Source: Ilumatobacteraceae bacterium | Lineage (GTDB): Bacteria > Actinomycetota > Acidimicrobiia > Acidimicrobiales > Ilumatobacteraceae | Reading direction: 5' to 3' | Length of the DNA: 64,000 nucleotides | Assembly (NCBI GenBank): GCA_025463305.1 | Contig: JAOBWK010000070.1 | Location: forward strand, 62,001 to 126,000 | Shown: in pieces, positions 1 to 8,602 of the stretch | How the letters are laid out: each line of letters opens with the position of its first letter | Position numbering within the stretch: position 1 is the stretch's first letter | Notes under the pieces: model-generated | Database searches by the model: none | The model's input: the letters and a program-made list of their open reading frames with translations, nothing else | What the model was told of the DNA's origin: nothing | Position numbers and translations under genes: made by a program

Positions 1-813
1 TTCGAGAGTGTCCCGATGGACGCACTCTTGGACCCCGACTACACGTCGGAGCGCCGCTTGTTGATCGGTTCGACTGCCTCGATGGAGCAGCGCCCCGGAC
101 GACCTGATGGTCGCACACCGTTCGTCGCCCAGCGCCGCGGACGAGAAGCGGGTGGACCAGGGATCGGGGAGCCGACCGTATCGGTCGTCGGTCAGCCCGC
201 AGCGACCGGAGGCGGCAACAACGTTCACGTTGGCGACACCTGCCATGTCGACGTCGTTGACCGGTTCGGGAACATGGTGTCGGCCACGCCGAGCGGGGGC
301 TGGCTACAGAGCTCACCTGCGATCCCGGGCCTGGGTTTCGCGCTGGGCACCCGCATGCAGATGTTCGATCTCGGGGACGGGCTCGTCAACCAAGTCAAAC
401 CTGGGAAGCGACCACGCACGACCTTGAGCCCATCACTCGCGTTGCGCGACGGGAGGCCGTGGCTCGCCTTCGGATCCCCCGGAGGCGACCAGCAAGACCA
501 GTGGTCCTTGCAGTTCTTCCTCAACGTCGCCGTTTTCGGCGATGACCTGCAGATGGCAATCGATCGAGCGACCTTCCAAAGCGCGCACTTTCCTTCGTCG
601 TTCTATCCACGACAATCACTCCGGGGCCGGGTGTATCTCGAAGACCGGTTCCCTCAATCAACGCTGAGAGAACTGGAACAACGAGGGCATGACGTGAAAG
701 TCACGGGGCCATGGTCACTGTCGCGGGTCTGCGCAGCTGGCCAAGGGGCGGACGGGATGTTGATGGCGGGCGCCAACCCCCGAGGGATGGAAGCGTACGC
801 CGCAGGACGCTAA
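1..813 (+). CDS. Gamma-glutamyltransferase family protein, C-terminal part (5' end outside window)
   Basis: The frame is open from base 1, so only the C-terminal part of about 270 residues is present. The stretch GDTCHVDVVDRFGN matches the start of the GGT small subunit, where the autoprocessing/nucleophile Thr follows an Asp, and AFGSPGGDQQDQ matches the conserved SPGG oxyanion segment. The family cleaves gamma-glutamyl bonds (glutathione and related amides) after self-cleavage into two subunits. Whether this protein is a transpeptidase or an acylase-type member cannot be told from half a protein. A GntR gene follows 108 bp downstream on the same strand. Confidence 0.8.
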   Translation, partial: FESVPMDALLDPDYTSERRLLIGSTASMEQRPGRPDGRTPFVAQRRGREAGGPGIGEPTVSVVGQPAATGGGNNVHVGDTCHVDVVDRFGNMVSATPSGGWLQSSPAIPGLGFALGTRMQMFDLGDGLVNQVKPGKRPRTTLSPSLALRDGRPWLAFGSPGGDQQDQWSLQFFLNVAVFGDDLQMAIDRATFQSAHFPSSFYPRQSLRGRVYLEDRFPQSTLRELEQRGHDVKVTGPWSLSRVCAAGQGADGMLMAGANPRGMEAYAAGR

Positions 814-921
814 CCCAGCGGCAACCCGAGCCCGACTACGTCGTCTCCAATCTCGTGAAGATAGGATCCATCCTTCGAGTGGCCTTATGATGACCGCGAT
901 TCCGAATTCGAGGTTCATCAG

Positions 922-1746
922 ATGGCACCAACGAACACTGCGCTCGACATGTTCGCGGCGGCGACGATTGACAACAACGAAAGTCCTGCAGGACAGGTTC
1001 GTCCGCGCGCCGAGGTCAATCGTCGGTTGGTGGAATCACTCGTCTCATCAATTCAGGACCGCATCAGCAGTGGCGAACTCTCGGTAGGAACGTGGCTGCG
1101 TCAGGAACGACTCGCACAGGAGCTCGGCGTCAGTCGCATGCCGGTGCGGGAAGCGTTGCGACAGTTGCAGGCTGGCGGCGCCGTCGAGTTCATCCCACGA
1201 CGAGGGGCGCGCGTCCGCATGCCATCCCCACGCGACGTCATCGAACTGTACGAACTTCGGGGCGTCCTCGAAGGACACGCAGCGGCATCGGCCGCACTCA
1301 ACGTCACAGGCGAACAGATCCAGCGAATGCGGGCAGCCGTCGCATCCTTCGATCGACTGGTCGCCGAGCTTGCCGAGAAGCCGCGCCACGCCCGAACCTC
1401 GTCGAGACCGCAGTGGCAGGCAGCCAACAGCAGCTTCCACGCCGCCATCATCGAAGCATCCGGCAACAACCACCTCGCCGAAATGATCGACGGGCTGCAC
1501 AGGAAGATCCCGAAGAACCTCACGTGGCTCGCGCTCGGCAACGACACACGACGCTTGACGAGGAACGCCGCCGAACACACTCAGATCCTCGACGCCATCG
1601 ATGCCGGCGACGGTGAGCAAGCACGCGCACTGTGCGTTGCACACGCCCAGCGCGCCAGCGAACTTCTCGTGCGCACATTGCACGAGGCACGGATCGATGG
1701 CGATGTCCTCGATGCGACCAACAACGGAACATCCCTGCGCCGCTAG
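922..1746 (+). CDS. GntR-family transcriptional regulator, FCD (FadR-like) subfamily
   Basis: A protein of 274 residues. An N-terminal winged helix-turn-helix (about residues 30-100, with LAQELGVSRMPVREALRQL) is followed by an all-helical FCD ligand domain (about 105-260). The FCD His ligands for a metal are recognisable in NSSFHAAIIEASGNNHL and in the last helices (EHTQILDAI, CVAHAQ). FCD regulators usually sense carboxylates or acyl-CoA-like metabolites, which suits the catabolic genes that follow. The first 25 residues are low in similarity to the family and an internal start is possible. The target is not shown; GGATCC-centred sites near several promoters here are only weak candidates. 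Confidence 0.88.
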   Translation: MAPTNTALDMFAAATIDNNESPAGQVRPRAEVNRRLVESLVSSIQDRISSGELSVGTWLRQERLAQELGVSRMPVREALRQLQAGGAVEFIPRRGARVRMPSPRDVIELYELRGVLEGHAAASAALNVTGEQIQRMRAAVASFDRLVAELAEKPRHARTSSRPQWQAANSSFHAAIIEASGNNHLAEMIDGLHRKIPKNLTWLALGNDTRRLTRNAAEHTQILDAIDAGDGEQARALCVAHAQRASELLVRTLHEARIDGDVLDATNNGTSLRR

Positions 1747-1957
1747 CAGGACTCCCGAGCGACCGATCCTCGGCATCGTCGATTCGAGACACCCCGAGGC
1801 GTGCTTTGCTCTGCATCTATGGATCCAGTATTGCCTGCTGTGTATCCCGTATGTAGTGTGAGCGATCTACATCAATGTTCGTTCGGTCTGCAGGCATGTC
1901 GCACATCACCGGATGTTCGGCATCGACAGCTCGGGCGCCAAGAAAGGCTGGTGCACC

Positions 1958-2704
1958 ATGGCCACACCCTCAGACACCCTGCAAGTCGAGGTCTGGTCCG
2001 ACCCGCTCTGCTCGTGGTGCTACATCGGCAAACGCAAACTCGACGCCGCAATCGCGAGCTTCGAACACCCGGTCGAGGTCAGGTGGCGGTCCTACGAACT
2101 CGTCCCCGAGGCTCCAGCTGACTACGAGCTGACTGGTGCGGATGCAGCAGCTGACGTCCATGAGATCTCACCGGAGGAGGCGTGGGAACGCCAGCTCGAA
2201 ATCACCGCCATTGCCGCCAAGGTCGGCATCGAGTTCCACATGGAGCGGTTTCGACTGGGAAGTTCGTTCGACGCCCATCGAATGCTGCAGCTGGCCGCGA
2301 CTTACGGTCGTCAGACTGAGCTGGAAGAAGTGCTGATGCGCGCACAGCTGACCGACGGCGAACTGCTCAGCGATCACGCCACTCTGCAGCGGCTTGCGTT
2401 GGAAGTCGGACTGCCCGTGGGTGAAGTCGACGCTGTCCTCGCTAGCGACCGCTTCACCGACGAGGTTCGCGCCGACGAGCAGGCAGCCGCAAGGATTCCA
2501 CTCGAGCAAGTGCCGACCGTTCTGGTCAATGGACACTTCAAGGCAGCTGGCTCGTTCAGCACGGAAGATCTGGTCAGCCTGTTGGAGGAGGCGTGGAACG
2601 CACGGACAGATGATGTCTCTGAACTCGTCCCAACGCTCCCAGCGAACACGAGCTCATCAACAGATCTTCCAGGCTCCGGATACCGGCTCAAGAAGACGAA
2701 GTAG
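1958..2704 (+). CDS. DsbA-family (FrnE-like) thiol oxidoreductase
   Basis: A protein of 248 residues with a thioredoxin fold and helical insertion. It opens with VEVWSDPLCSWCYIGKR, giving a CSWC active site in place of the commoner CPWC, and carries the cis-Pro loop in LEQVPTVLVNGHF. The length and the SYELVPEAP motif fit FrnE/2-hydroxychromene-2-carboxylate isomerase-like cytoplasmic DsbA proteins; there is no signal peptide. I place the start at ATG 1958 because a purine-rich AGAAAGG lies a suitable distance upstream; an earlier ATG at 1913 would add 15 residues. The substrate is unknown. It converges on the thiolase-like gene across a strong hairpin. Confidence 0.85.
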   Translation: MATPSDTLQVEVWSDPLCSWCYIGKRKLDAAIASFEHPVEVRWRSYELVPEAPADYELTGADAAADVHEISPEEAWERQLEITAIAAKVGIEFHMERFRLGSSFDAHRMLQLAATYGRQTELEEVLMRAQLTDGELLSDHATLQRLALEVGLPVGEVDAVLASDRFTDEVRADEQAAARIPLEQVPTVLVNGHFKAAGSFSTEDLVSLLEEAWNARTDDVSELVPTLPANTSSSTDLPGSGYRLKKTK

Positions 2705-2708
2705 GCGC

Positions 2709-2745
2709 CGTGTCCCGACTCACTTAACTGGTGAGTCGGGACACG
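2709..2745. terminator. Bidirectional hairpin terminator
   Basis: A perfect 15-bp stem (CGTGTCCCGACTCAC at 2709-2723 against 2731-2745) with a 7-nt loop lies 5 bp after the DsbA-like stop and 28 bp after the stop of the converging thiolase-like gene. It lacks a clear U-tract, as is common in high-GC actinobacteria. Confidence 0.8.
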
Positions 2746-2773
2746 TCCGCAGTCCGGCGGCATCGCGATGGCG

Positions 2774-4249
2774 TCAGGTCAGGACAAACGTGCCGTCGAC
2801 GAGACATCGAACTGGCAGGCCGGCCAAGGCGCCGCCAAGTGTCTGTCCAATGAGATCCGGATCATTGCTGGTTGCCCAACCGCGTGCGGTTTTGTCGTCC
2901 ACAACAGACGCAAGGACGTGCGACGGTCCTTCCCGATCGAACACGACTGTTGCGGCTTCAAGCGTTGCGCGTCCATCCGTGTGAGCCGAACGGACAGCGC
3001 GAGGCCGAAGATCGACGGAGTCTTGAACGTCGATGTGCGCGAACGCGTCGGGTGGCTCGGATGAGTAGATCCCGAATGACTGCTTCGTAGCGTGCCCTCC
3101 GTTCCCGTGCACCAGCCCCCAGCCTCCCGTGCGGACCAGTTCGGTGATCGCCGCGATGGAGTGACCCACCGAGTTGCCGACAGGTGCGCCTGCGAATCCC
3201 AACCCTCCGGTGACCGTCAGCTGACGGGAAGGGTCGATCCCGAGCGCATCGCAGGACATCTGGACGATCGACGGGAAGCAGGCGTAGAGGTCGATGTGTG
3301 CGACCTCAGACGGCGAGATTCCGACACGCTCGAAAGCGGCCACGCCCGCAGCCTCCAGTGCCGGGCATCGGTGAAGCTCGTCTCGTTGGGCAACAAGCCA
3401 TGTCTCGTGAGCGTTGGTGATCACGTGCGGATAAACCAATTTCGCAGCAGGGATCCGTGCCGCTCTGGCCGCCTCGGCGCTACACAGCAAGAGCGCGGAA
3501 CCCATGTCGACGGTGTTGTTGGCGACCATCGCCTTCGTGTAGGGCGAGACGATCATGCGGTTCTCGCCACTCGGCGTCACCACGTCGAGCGCGCTCCTCT
3601 GCACGGTATCCCACGCGTGCGGATTCTTGGCAGCCACATTGCTGAAGCGCGACCACAGTTCGCCGAGCCGGCGAGAATGGTCAGCGCTCGACTCGTGGCG
3701 GGCACTCCGAAGTCGATCCTCGAACAGCGCGTAGAACGCCGCGGCGGACCCCAATTGCTCGGCCTCTGCGATCATCTCGTTCGGGAACCCGGACACGTGC
3801 TCGGGCTCGCCAACGCCTGGCTCGGTCACCCAAGCCGGTTGCCGACCTTGTCGTTTGAGCCTCTGGTGAGACCAGCGGGCCTCTCCTCCGACGACCATTG
3901 CGACGTCGAGTTCCCCGAGCGCAATCCGTTCACAGGCGAGAGCGACAAGATCCTGCGGGCCAGTGCCCGAAACCGCGGAGAGCGCCGTGCGAGCCGACGG
4001 AGCACCGATCCTTTCAGCGACCAGCTGGCCCGGATTCAGATAGCGGAACCATCCGCCGGCCACTCCAACGAAGCCGACGCGCTCCAACAAGCCGGTGACG
4101 CCCGAATCGACTTCTGCCTGGCGGGCGGCCTCGACCATTAACTCGATCGGTCCAAGACCCTCGCCGAGTTCGTGTTCGTCGGGTCGTTGCACTACCTGGG
4201 CGACCCCGACGACAGCGGGGATGTAGCGGGCGGGAAATGACATGTTCAC
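2774..4249 (-). CDS. Thiolase-like protein (SCP-x/acetyl-CoA acetyltransferase superfamily)
   Basis: A 491-residue thiolase-fold protein with an extra C-terminal domain. SGTGPQDLVALA sits where biosynthetic and degradative thiolases carry the nucleophilic Cys, and no Cys is visible there. A His-containing loop (HGNGGHATKQSFGIYS) and a DLYACFPS motif with a Cys are present. This pattern is typical of the non-decarboxylating, often degenerate lipid-transfer/thiolase subclass found in actinobacterial fatty-acid and steroid clusters, many of which act with a partner. The next gene upstream (4258) is 8 bp away and is probably co-transcribed and a candidate partner. True thiolytic activity is uncertain because of the missing N-terminal Cys. 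Confidence 0.8.
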   Translation of the reverse strand: MNMSFPARYIPAVVGVAQVVQRPDEHELGEGLGPIELMVEAARQAEVDSGVTGLLERVGFVGVAGGWFRYLNPGQLVAERIGAPSARTALSAVSGTGPQDLVALACERIALGELDVAMVVGGEARWSHQRLKRQGRQPAWVTEPGVGEPEHVSGFPNEMIAEAEQLGSAAAFYALFEDRLRSARHESSADHSRRLGELWSRFSNVAAKNPHAWDTVQRSALDVVTPSGENRMIVSPYTKAMVANNTVDMGSALLLCSAEAARAARIPAAKLVYPHVITNAHETWLVAQRDELHRCPALEAAGVAAFERVGISPSEVAHIDLYACFPSIVQMSCDALGIDPSRQLTVTGGLGFAGAPVGNSVGHSIAAITELVRTGGWGLVHGNGGHATKQSFGIYSSEPPDAFAHIDVQDSVDLRPRAVRSAHTDGRATLEAATVVFDREGPSHVLASVVDDKTARGWATSNDPDLIGQTLGGALAGLPVRCLVDGTFVLT

Positions 4250-4257
4250 GGCCAGGC

Positions 4258-4566
4258 TCAGTCCGACGAAGGCAAAGGCTTGGCATCCTTCAACGAGAGG
4301 ATGGAGTCGCCAACGCTGAGAGCACCGGGGCCCCCCTTGGTGATGAGAACCTCCAGTCCGAGTTCCTCATCTGCGTACCGCTTGCCGATCGCGCTGCCGG
4401 CTGCGAAGTCCGCACTTGGTATTCCACCGGGCGAGCGTTCCTCGGAGTGTGGAATCATCGGAATTCCTCCGCAGCGAAGGTCGACTGCTGCCGACGGGGC
4501 ACGCACGACGATCGCCTCGGTCGTGCATACGGCACTCTTGAGTCTTGTTCCCGGTTTGATTTCCAC
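4258..4566 (-). CDS. Conserved small protein in thiolase operon
   Basis: A protein of 102 residues with no membrane segment. It begins IKPGTRLKSAVCTTEAIVVR and contains VDLRCGGIPM and ITKGGPGALSVGD. Two Cys residues (in SAVCTTE and DLRCGG) could bind metal. I recognise the general pattern of small proteins that sit beside CoA-metabolism genes in actinobacteria but cannot name a function. It lies 8 bp upstream of the thiolase-like gene and about 80 bp downstream of the SDR gene on the same strand, which suggests one operon. Confidence 0.65.
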   Translation of the reverse strand: MEIKPGTRLKSAVCTTEAIVVRAPSAAVDLRCGGIPMIPHSEERSPGGIPSADFAAGSAIGKRYADEELGLEVLITKGGPGALSVGDSILSLKDAKPLPSSD

Positions 4567-4647
4567 GTCGCTACTTCCCTAGGTCTTGTGTGTCGGCTGC
4601 TCATCGGCTGCCGTGGCAGTCGTTTCGGATCTGTCGGTCTTGACGCG

Positions 4648-5415
4648 TCACGACGACTTGGGCAGTGCGAGATCTCCGGTTGCGACACCCGAGCCGCCGT
4701 CGATGACGTACGTCTCGCCAGTGATCCAACTGGCCTTGTCGCTCGCCAAGAAGACCGCAAGGTTGGCGATGTCCTCTGGCTCGCCGAGCCGACCCGTTGG
4801 CACTCGCATGGCCAGTTCGTCGCCGACAGTTTCGATCAGGTGGCCGGCCATGGCCGTCTTTACAAGGCCGGGAGCGATGCACATCACCCTCGTAGGACCG
4901 AGCTCGCTGGCGAGCTGGCGAGACAGGTGAATCAATCCGGCCTTGGCAACGTTGTACACACCGATCCCGAACTCGGGTTGAATCCCTCCGACCGACGCGA
5001 TGTTGATGATCACGCCGGGCTTGTTCTGAAACGCCTCGATCCAGGCGGTCTTCGTCCAGAACAACGGACCTCTCAGGTTGACCTCGAACGTCTTGTCATA
5101 GCGGGGTTCGTCCACGGCGAGTGTGTCGCCGAAGTACGGGTTCGTTCCGGCGTTGTTGACGAGGATGTCAAGCCCTCCGAAACGCGCGATGGTCGCCTCG
5201 ATACATCTCTGGGCATCTTCGGGCTTGCCGGCGTGGGCGGCGAAGACGTCGACATCCCCACCGATGTCATCGGCCGCGGCTCTGAGCGCATCAATGTTCC
5301 GGCTGCTGAGCATGACCTTTGCGCCAGCTTCAACGAAGCCTCTGGCGATTGCCTTCCCGATGCCTCGCGAGGCTCCGGTGACGAGCGCGACTTTTCCCTT
5401 GAGTGAGACGTCCAT
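4648..5415 (-). CDS. SDR-family NAD(P)-dependent oxidoreductase
   Basis: A classical short-chain dehydrogenase of 255 residues. It has the TGASRGIG cofactor motif near the N-terminus, LVNNAGTN, the catalytic Ser in INIASVGG and YNVAK (Tyr and Lys), and the C-terminal GETYVIDGG. It most likely interconverts a hydroxy- and keto-acyl-CoA or alcohol in the local pathway. ATG 5415 is preferred; an upstream in-frame TTG at 5421 is less likely. It is divergent from the acyl-CoA dehydrogenase gene, and a perfect palindrome lies between the two. Confidence 0.9.
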   Translation of the reverse strand: MDVSLKGKVALVTGASRGIGKAIARGFVEAGAKVMLSSRNIDALRAAADDIGGDVDVFAAHAGKPEDAQRCIEATIARFGGLDILVNNAGTNPYFGDTLAVDEPRYDKTFEVNLRGPLFWTKTAWIEAFQNKPGVIINIASVGGIQPEFGIGVYNVAKAGLIHLSRQLASELGPTRVMCIAPGLVKTAMAGHLIETVGDELAMRVPTGRLGEPEDIANLAVFLASDKASWITGETYVIDGGSGVATGDLALPKSS

Positions 5416-5438
5416 GACCAATCAGTATAGAAGTCCGG

Positions 5439-5451
5439 CACGTTAAACGTG
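5439..5451. promoter_or_regulatory. Palindromic operator candidate in divergent SDR/acyl-CoA dehydrogenase promoter
   Basis: CACGTTAAACGTG is a perfect 13-bp palindrome in the 83-bp gap between the divergent SDR and acyl-CoA dehydrogenase starts. Its size and position fit a TetR-type operator; the TetR gene at 7959 is a plausible binder, since another CACGTG palindrome precedes it. Confidence 0.45.
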
Positions 5452-5498
5452 TAAGGTTCCCGTTCGCCGTCTTTGTTCGAGATGGCCCAGGCGAAGGG

Positions 5499-6812
5499 AT
5501 GAACACAATGGCCGGTGGCGCTCTGCGGATGGCAAGCATGGATGACCTCGATCTGAGGATGTCAGACAAGGCTCGTCCGCTACACGAGAAGGTGATCGAC
5601 TTCGTGGCGAACGAAGTGGATCCCATCACCGAAGAGTTCTACCGACTTGGGGAAGGTCGAGCAGAGCGCTGGAGTTGGGCTCCTGGCCAACTCGAGCTGC
5701 TCGACGGTGCCAAGGCAAAGGCCCGTGATCAGGGGTTGTGGAATTTCTTTCTTCCCGACGCTCAGACAGGTGAGGGCCTTTCGAATCTCGACTACGCCTA
5801 CATCGCCGCCGAACTCGGAAAGAACCGGCTCGCATCCGAGTGCCTCAACTGCTCGGCACCCGATACGGGGAACATGGAGGTGCTCGAGCGGGTCGGCACT
5901 CCCGAGCAGAAGCAACAGTGGCTCGAGCCGTTGCTGCGCGGCGAAATTCGCTCGGCGTATGCGATGACTGAACCCGGTCGGATGAGCTCAGATGCGAAAC
6001 AGATCGCGACTTCTGCCATCGCCGATGGCGACGAGTGGGTCATCAACGGGGAGAAGTTCTACATCACCGGTGCTGGGGACCCGCGCTGCAAGATCTTGAT
6101 CACGATGGTCCGAACGAATGTCGAGGCCGACACGTACAAGCAGCACTCGCAGATCCTGATCCCGATGGATGCTCCCGGCGTCGAGATTGTCGGGCCGATG
6201 GAAATGTTCGGCAGCGACGATGCCCCTCACGGACACATGCATCTCCGCTTCACCGACGTTCGTGTTCCGTCGTCGAACATCTTGTGGGGCGTCGGCCGCG
6301 GTTTCGAGATCTCCCAGGTCCGGCTCGGGCCTGGGCGCATCCACCATTGCATGCGTTCGATCGGCGCAGCCGAGAGAGCAATCGAACTCATGGTCGACCG
6401 TGGATTGTCGCGGGAGGGCTTCGGCAAGAAGTTGATCAACCTCGGCAAGAACATGGAAGTGATCAGTCGGAGTCGCATCGAGGTCGAAGCGATGCGCTTG
6501 ATGGTTCTGCGCGCCGCCAAAGCCATGGATGTCCTCGGCAACGCTGAGGCCCGCGTCTGGGTGAGCGCCGTCAAGGCGATGGTGCCGGAGAAGTGTTGCG
6601 AGATCATCGATCAAGCGATCCAAATGCACGGCGCAGCAGGTGTCTCGCAGTGGTTCCCTCTCGCAGAGATGTGGCACAGTCAGCGCTGCTTGCGACTCGC
6701 CGATGGCCCCGACGAAGTTCATCACCAGGTCGTTGGCCGCGCCGAGGCCAAGCAACGGGAGGCCGAACGGACAAACGCAGCAGGTCGCCGCGAGCTGGCG
6801 GCCCAGGCATGA
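5499..6812 (+). CDS. Acyl-CoA dehydrogenase family protein (ACAD10/11-like partner)
   Basis: A 437-residue flavoprotein. The acyl-CoA dehydrogenase layout is clear: N-terminal helices, the FAD/substrate motif YAMTEPGRMSSDAKQI, a beta domain (INGEKFYITGAGDP) and C-terminal helices with QMHGAAGVSQWFPLAEMWHSQR. Its stop overlaps the start of an aminoglycoside-phosphotransferase-like kinase by ATGA. In animals ACAD10/11 fuse these two domains, and in bacterial levulinate-type pathways a kinase and an ACAD-like protein together remove a 4-hydroxyl from 4-hydroxyacyl-CoA. A role in 4-hydroxy-acid catabolism is therefore the best inference; ordinary beta-oxidation is the alternative. The start may be ATG 5508, which is better spaced from GAAGGG. 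Confidence 0.9.
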   Translation: MNTMAGGALRMASMDDLDLRMSDKARPLHEKVIDFVANEVDPITEEFYRLGEGRAERWSWAPGQLELLDGAKAKARDQGLWNFFLPDAQTGEGLSNLDYAYIAAELGKNRLASECLNCSAPDTGNMEVLERVGTPEQKQQWLEPLLRGEIRSAYAMTEPGRMSSDAKQIATSAIADGDEWVINGEKFYITGAGDPRCKILITMVRTNVEADTYKQHSQILIPMDAPGVEIVGPMEMFGSDDAPHGHMHLRFTDVRVPSSNILWGVGRGFEISQVRLGPGRIHHCMRSIGAAERAIELMVDRGLSREGFGKKLINLGKNMEVISRSRIEVEAMRLMVLRAAKAMDVLGNAEARVWVSAVKAMVPEKCCEIIDQAIQMHGAAGVSQWFPLAEMWHSQRCLRLADGPDEVHHQVVGRAEAKQREAERTNAAGRRELAAQA

Positions 6813-7852
6813 CCGAGGGACAGATCATCGGGTTCGACGTGCCGAAGATCGAAGCGTGGCTCGCAGAGCACACCGAGCTACGTGCCCCGATCAGCTGGAC
6901 GCAGCTCGCTGGCGGCCATTCGAATCTGACCTACGAGCTCACAGACATCGAGGACCGTCGCCTCGTGATCCGACGACCGCCCCAGGGGCAACTTCTTCCC
7001 AAAGCCCACGATATGTGGCGAGAATTCCGAGTTCTCGAAGCGCTCTCATCGACAGACGTACCGATCGCCGCGCCGGTCGCCTACTGCGATGACCCTCGAG
7101 TCGCCGACACCCACTTCTACGTCATGGCGAAAGTGGACGGGACACCGATGCACACAGCTGCCGACGTCGTTGATCGACTCGATGCGGCAGCACGTCGACG
7201 AGCCAGTGAAGGCTTCATCGACGTGCTGGCAACCTTGCACAAGGTCGAACCGGCCGACGTCGGCCTCGCCGATCTCGGACGCTCCGACGGCTACGTCGAG
7301 CGCCAACTCAAGACCTGGTACGGGTCATGGACGGCCTCAGCGCGGGCGGCAGCGCTCGACGACCCGCGCGTCCACGAACTTCACGACATGCTTCGCGAGC
7401 ATCTCCCGTCGCCGGGTGCGAGCCGTATCGTCCATGGCGACTTCGGCCCACACAACTTGCTGTTCTCGGCCGCGGGTGACGTCACTGCTGTCTTGGATTG
7501 GGAGATCGCAACCCTCGGCGACCCGCTCGCAGACTTCGCGTACTCGATCACCGCCTGGGCCGATCCGGGCGATCCCCGTCTCGAATACATCGACATCCCC
7601 ACAGCGCTTCCCGGTTTCGCCACTCGGAGCGAGCTGATCGCCCGCTATGCCGCCTCAACTGGTGCAGATCTCTCGCAACTGAACTTCTACCTGTGCTTCA
7701 ACCAGTTCAAGTCTGCGTGCATCTTGCACGGGGTGTATGCGAGATATCGCGCCGGTCAGAAGAGTTCCGAAGGCATAGATGTAGTAGCCATGCGCTCCCG
7801 GATCCTCATCTTCTTGGACCTCGCGACCGAGCTCGCCGAGGACATCAGCTGA
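6809..7852 (+). CDS. Aminoglycoside phosphotransferase-like kinase (ACAD10/11 or LvaA type)
   Basis: A 347-residue protein-kinase-like fold. It has GGHSNLTYEL (nucleotide loop), RLVIRRPP (Lys-equivalent strand), the catalytic loop IVHGDFGPHNLLF and the DFG-equivalent AVLDWEIATLGDPLADFAY. This is the subgroup related to the N-terminal domain of mammalian ACAD10/11 and to bacterial LvaA, which phosphorylate the hydroxyl of hydroxyacyl-CoAs rather than aminoglycosides. ATG 6809 overlaps the stop of the acyl-CoA dehydrogenase, so the two are translationally coupled. Antibiotic resistance is not a reasonable reading in this context. Confidence 0.87.
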   Translation: MTEGQIIGFDVPKIEAWLAEHTELRAPISWTQLAGGHSNLTYELTDIEDRRLVIRRPPQGQLLPKAHDMWREFRVLEALSSTDVPIAAPVAYCDDPRVADTHFYVMAKVDGTPMHTAADVVDRLDAAARRRASEGFIDVLATLHKVEPADVGLADLGRSDGYVERQLKTWYGSWTASARAAALDDPRVHELHDMLREHLPSPGASRIVHGDFGPHNLLFSAAGDVTAVLDWEIATLGDPLADFAYSITAWADPGDPRLEYIDIPTALPGFATRSELIARYAASTGADLSQLNFYLCFNQFKSACILHGVYARYRAGQKSSEGIDVVAMRSRILIFLDLATELAEDIS

Positions 7853-7853
7853 C

Positions 7854-7863
7854 GACACGTGTC
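7854..7863. promoter_or_regulatory. Palindrome upstream of TetR gene
   Basis: GACACGTGTC is a perfect 10-bp palindrome starting 2 bp after the kinase stop and about 95 bp before the TetR start. Its CACGTG core resembles the half-sites of the palindrome at 5439-5451. It may be an autoregulatory TetR site. Confidence 0.3.
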
Positions 7864-7958
7864 TAAATCTCCGACGCCACCTGAGCCCGTCTGCGTGCAA
7901 CGCGGCTGCGTATGACAGGGAGTTGCAGACCGGCCGGCCCTGACCGAAGCGACGACTC

Positions 7959-8573
7959 GTGACGAAGCCGCGTCGAACAGATCTCCGGGAGAGATACCGC
8001 GACGGGGCTCGAAGCGAGATCGCCGAACGTGCGATCGCGCTCTTTCTCGTGCGCGGATTCGAGGCGACGACCATCGACGACATCGCTGCCACCGTCGGCG
8101 TGTCGCAGCGAAGCGTGTTCCGTCACTTCTCGGCGAAAGAAGAGATCATCCTCGGCAGGTTCGATCCAGTGTCTGCCGAAATGCTCGCCACGTTGAGGGC
8201 GCGTCCTGTTGACGAGGACATGTGGGCATCGCTCCACCAGGTCGTCAGCGTTCTGCTCATGGCGGCGGACACGCAACACGACAGCGAATACGTCAAGGCG
8301 CTGCACAAGCTCGTATTCGAAACTCCGGCCCTGCTCGCCGGATACCTACAACGCCTTCAGACCGTGCAAAACGTGATCGTAGGTGAACTGCTGCGACGCG
8401 CAGAGCTCGCCGGCAGATGTTACGAGGCTGACGATCCGCGACCTCGCGCCGTGACCGCGGCCGCGTTCGGATGCCTCGTGGCAGCCCAGCACTCCTGGCT
8501 CGCTTCGGGCTCGCAATGTTCGTTCGCTGAAGCCGTCGACCGCGCCATGGTGACGGTGGCTCCTTGCGTTTGA
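7959..8573 (+). CDS. TetR/AcrR-family transcriptional regulator
   Basis: A 204-residue protein. The N-terminal TetR helix-turn-helix occupies about residues 18-65 (AERAIALFLVRGFEATTIDDIAATVGVSQRSVFRHF), followed by a helical ligand domain. The start is GTG 7959. It lies downstream of the acyl-CoA dehydrogenase/kinase pair and convergent with the acyl-CoA ligase gene. It probably represses the local catabolic operons, with an acyl-CoA or related metabolite as inducer; this is inference from position. Confidence 0.87.
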   Translation: MTKPRRTDLRERYRDGARSEIAERAIALFLVRGFEATTIDDIAATVGVSQRSVFRHFSAKEEIILGRFDPVSAEMLATLRARPVDEDMWASLHQVVSVLLMAADTQHDSEYVKALHKLVFETPALLAGYLQRLQTVQNVIVGELLRRAELAGRCYEADDPRPRAVTAAAFGCLVAAQHSWLASGSQCSFAEAVDRAMVTVAPCV

Positions 8574-8602
8574 ACCGTCGACCACGGAGCGAGCATCGCC
8601 GA

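Noticed and set aside
3092..4141. Long + strand frame of 349 codons
   Set aside because: It lies wholly opposite the thiolase-like gene, whose family motifs are clear; the protein is Arg/Ser-rich with no domain.
6809..7852. Aminoglycoside resistance gene
   Set aside because: The fold is shared, but coupling to an acyl-CoA dehydrogenase and the ACAD10/11-type pattern point to CoA metabolism.
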